A DNA stretch of 64,000 nucleotides from the NCBI GenBank assembly GCA_020199835.1, contig JAIVJV010000004.1:248001-312000 (forward strand), in the 5' to 3' direction. Below, piece after piece: positions 63,222-64,000 of this stretch; the first letter of the stretch is position 1; each line of letters opens with the position of its first letter. This DNA comes from Acidobacteriota bacterium. GTDB taxonomy: Bacteria > Acidobacteriota > Blastocatellia > Pyrinomonadales > Pyrinomonadaceae. Made by a program: the position numbers and the translations under genes. The notes beneath the pieces were generated by a model that worked only from the letters and a program-made list of their open reading frames with translations, was not told the DNA's origin and did not search any database.

Positions 63222-64000
63222 ATGCTGAGGTTACTCCTGCTCCCACGCTACGCCTCTCGGGCCGTGGCCTTCGCCTTACTGGCGGGGTTGTGCTGGACTA
63301 TTTTTTCGCCGCGTTCCTCACACGCCACATTGCAAACCAAAACCGTGCCTCCGCACTCCAACTGGACCATTTCCACCGAAGAAGACACCTACGTACTTTT
63401 CCAAAACGAACGCGGTGAGACGACGTGCCGCCCGGCGACGAAAGTCGAACGCGAGCAAATCAAATCACGCCACTTGGGCGGTTCGACCCGCGTGATCTAT
63501 CCCGGCGCTCCGCGCAATCGAGACGACGTGAACGAGCAGCGAGCATTAGAGGCAGAGACTGGTCTAAATCTTCTACCTTCGGCCGGACTACGTATCGTGC
63601 TGCACGGCACGACACAGCTCGAGCAGAACCAGGCGGCGAAAAACGCTTTCATCATTGCTGCGAATCGTTGGGAAGCGATCGTCGCCACGCCGATCACGGT
63701 AGTAATCGACGTCGACTTTGGACCAACATTCTTCGGACAGCCATACAGTAGTCCTAACGTACTCGGCGCGACAGGTTCCGACTTCGTGGTCGGACCGTTT
63801 TCCGATCTTCGTCAGCGGTTGATAGACCGCGCGTCAAACAGCAGCGAAACCCAACTCTATAACGCTCTGCCTCCAAGCGAGCTACCGATTGAAGTCAACG
63901 ACGTCACCAGCAGCGTTACGAATGCGCGCGCGACTGCCGCAAACGCCCGCGCTCTCGGCGTCATCCCCGACATCACGAACCCCGACTCGCTTCCGCTTGG
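63222..64000 (+). CDS. secreted protein, probable metalloprotease of the NF038122 type, C-terminus beyond the window
   Basis: The open frame from the ATG at 63222 continues to the end of the window with 259 complete codons. A hydrophobic signal segment (AVAFALLAGLCWTIF) near the N-terminus is followed by GLRIVLHGTTQLEQNQAAKN and ANRWEAIVATPITVVIDVDFG, which I associate with large secreted metalloproteases of this phylum. The zinc motif is not within the window, so the assignment is tentative. GTAGAG precedes the ATG. Confidence 0.6.
   Translation, partial: MLRLLLLPRYASRAVAFALLAGLCWTIFSPRSSHATLQTKTVPPHSNWTISTEEDTYVLFQNERGETTCRPATKVEREQIKSRHLGGSTRVIYPGAPRNRDDVNEQRALEAETGLNLLPSAGLRIVLHGTTQLEQNQAAKNAFIIAANRWEAIVATPITVVIDVDFGPTFFGQPYSSPNVLGATGSDFVVGPFSDLRQRLIDRASNSSETQLYNALPPSELPIEVNDVTSSVTNARATAANARALGVIPDITNPDSLPL

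Overview
The window reads as a chromosomal segment of a member of the Acidobacteriota, most likely class Blastocatellia (subdivision 4, Pyrinomonadales-like). The evidence is the combination of a very large Oar-like TonB receptor with an N-terminal carboxypeptidase-regulatory domain, an orphan duplicated permease (ADOP type), a Tad pilus locus, propionate/branched-chain catabolism genes, moderately high GC, and dispersed long palindromes of the 'GGGACCGCAGGCGTCTCGCCTGC' type. No rRNA, tRNA, CRISPR array or transposase was recognised.

Layout. 0.1-9.4 kb: ymdB, a TPR protein, a YbgC-type thioesterase, a secreted HExxH protease whose signal peptide is encoded through a palindromic repeat, then an acyl-CoA degradation cluster (biotin-dependent carboxyltransferase, AtuA-like protein, its small partner, enoyl-CoA hydratase). 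9.5-18 kb, minus strand: Oar-like receptor plus TPR protein, the split methylmalonyl-CoA mutase with a clear sigma-70 promoter, and a phosphohexomutase/FtsB-like pair. The carboxyltransferase and mutase suggest use of propionyl-CoA or branched-chain/terpenoid acyl-CoAs; the biotin carboxylase partner is not in the window.

18.4-35.2 kb, plus strand: a complete Tad (tight adherence) pilus locus. It opens with a sigma-54 enhancer-binding protein, followed by a well-formed -24/-12 promoter, a small membrane protein and two Flp prepilins (52 and 51 aa, so easily missed), then CpaA, CpaB, CpaC, TadG-like, two TadE-like, CpaE, CpaF, TadB, TadC and a TadD-like TPR protein. It ends in three less usual genes (AAA+ ATPase, lytic transglycosylase, a protein with an internally duplicated domain).

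35.4-49.6 kb: a radical SAM enzyme resembling tetraether/membrane-spanning-lipid synthases, rpsU, surE, a four-copy 64-bp tandem repeat that runs into the start of pcm, an FAD oxidoreductase, a frameshifted and truncated fdhE remnant, cell-wall enzymes, a kinase/HAD pair, Ppx plus a CHAD protein (polyphosphate), and a small secreted protein with ten cysteines in CX3C pairs.

49.6-64 kb: a phospholipase D/cardiolipin synthase, then a translationally coupled minus-strand operon xfp-ackA-EEP (phosphoketolase bypass to acetate and ATP). The 5' end of xfp and its upstream DNA occur a second time as a deleted copy next to a universal stress protein gene. Between the two copies lies a more AT-rich insert with two genes of unrecognised function; together with the lipid-synthase-like radical SAM gene this is the best candidate for something undescribed. 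The window ends with a secreted esterase, an ADOP permease and the start of a secreted protein, probably a metalloprotease.
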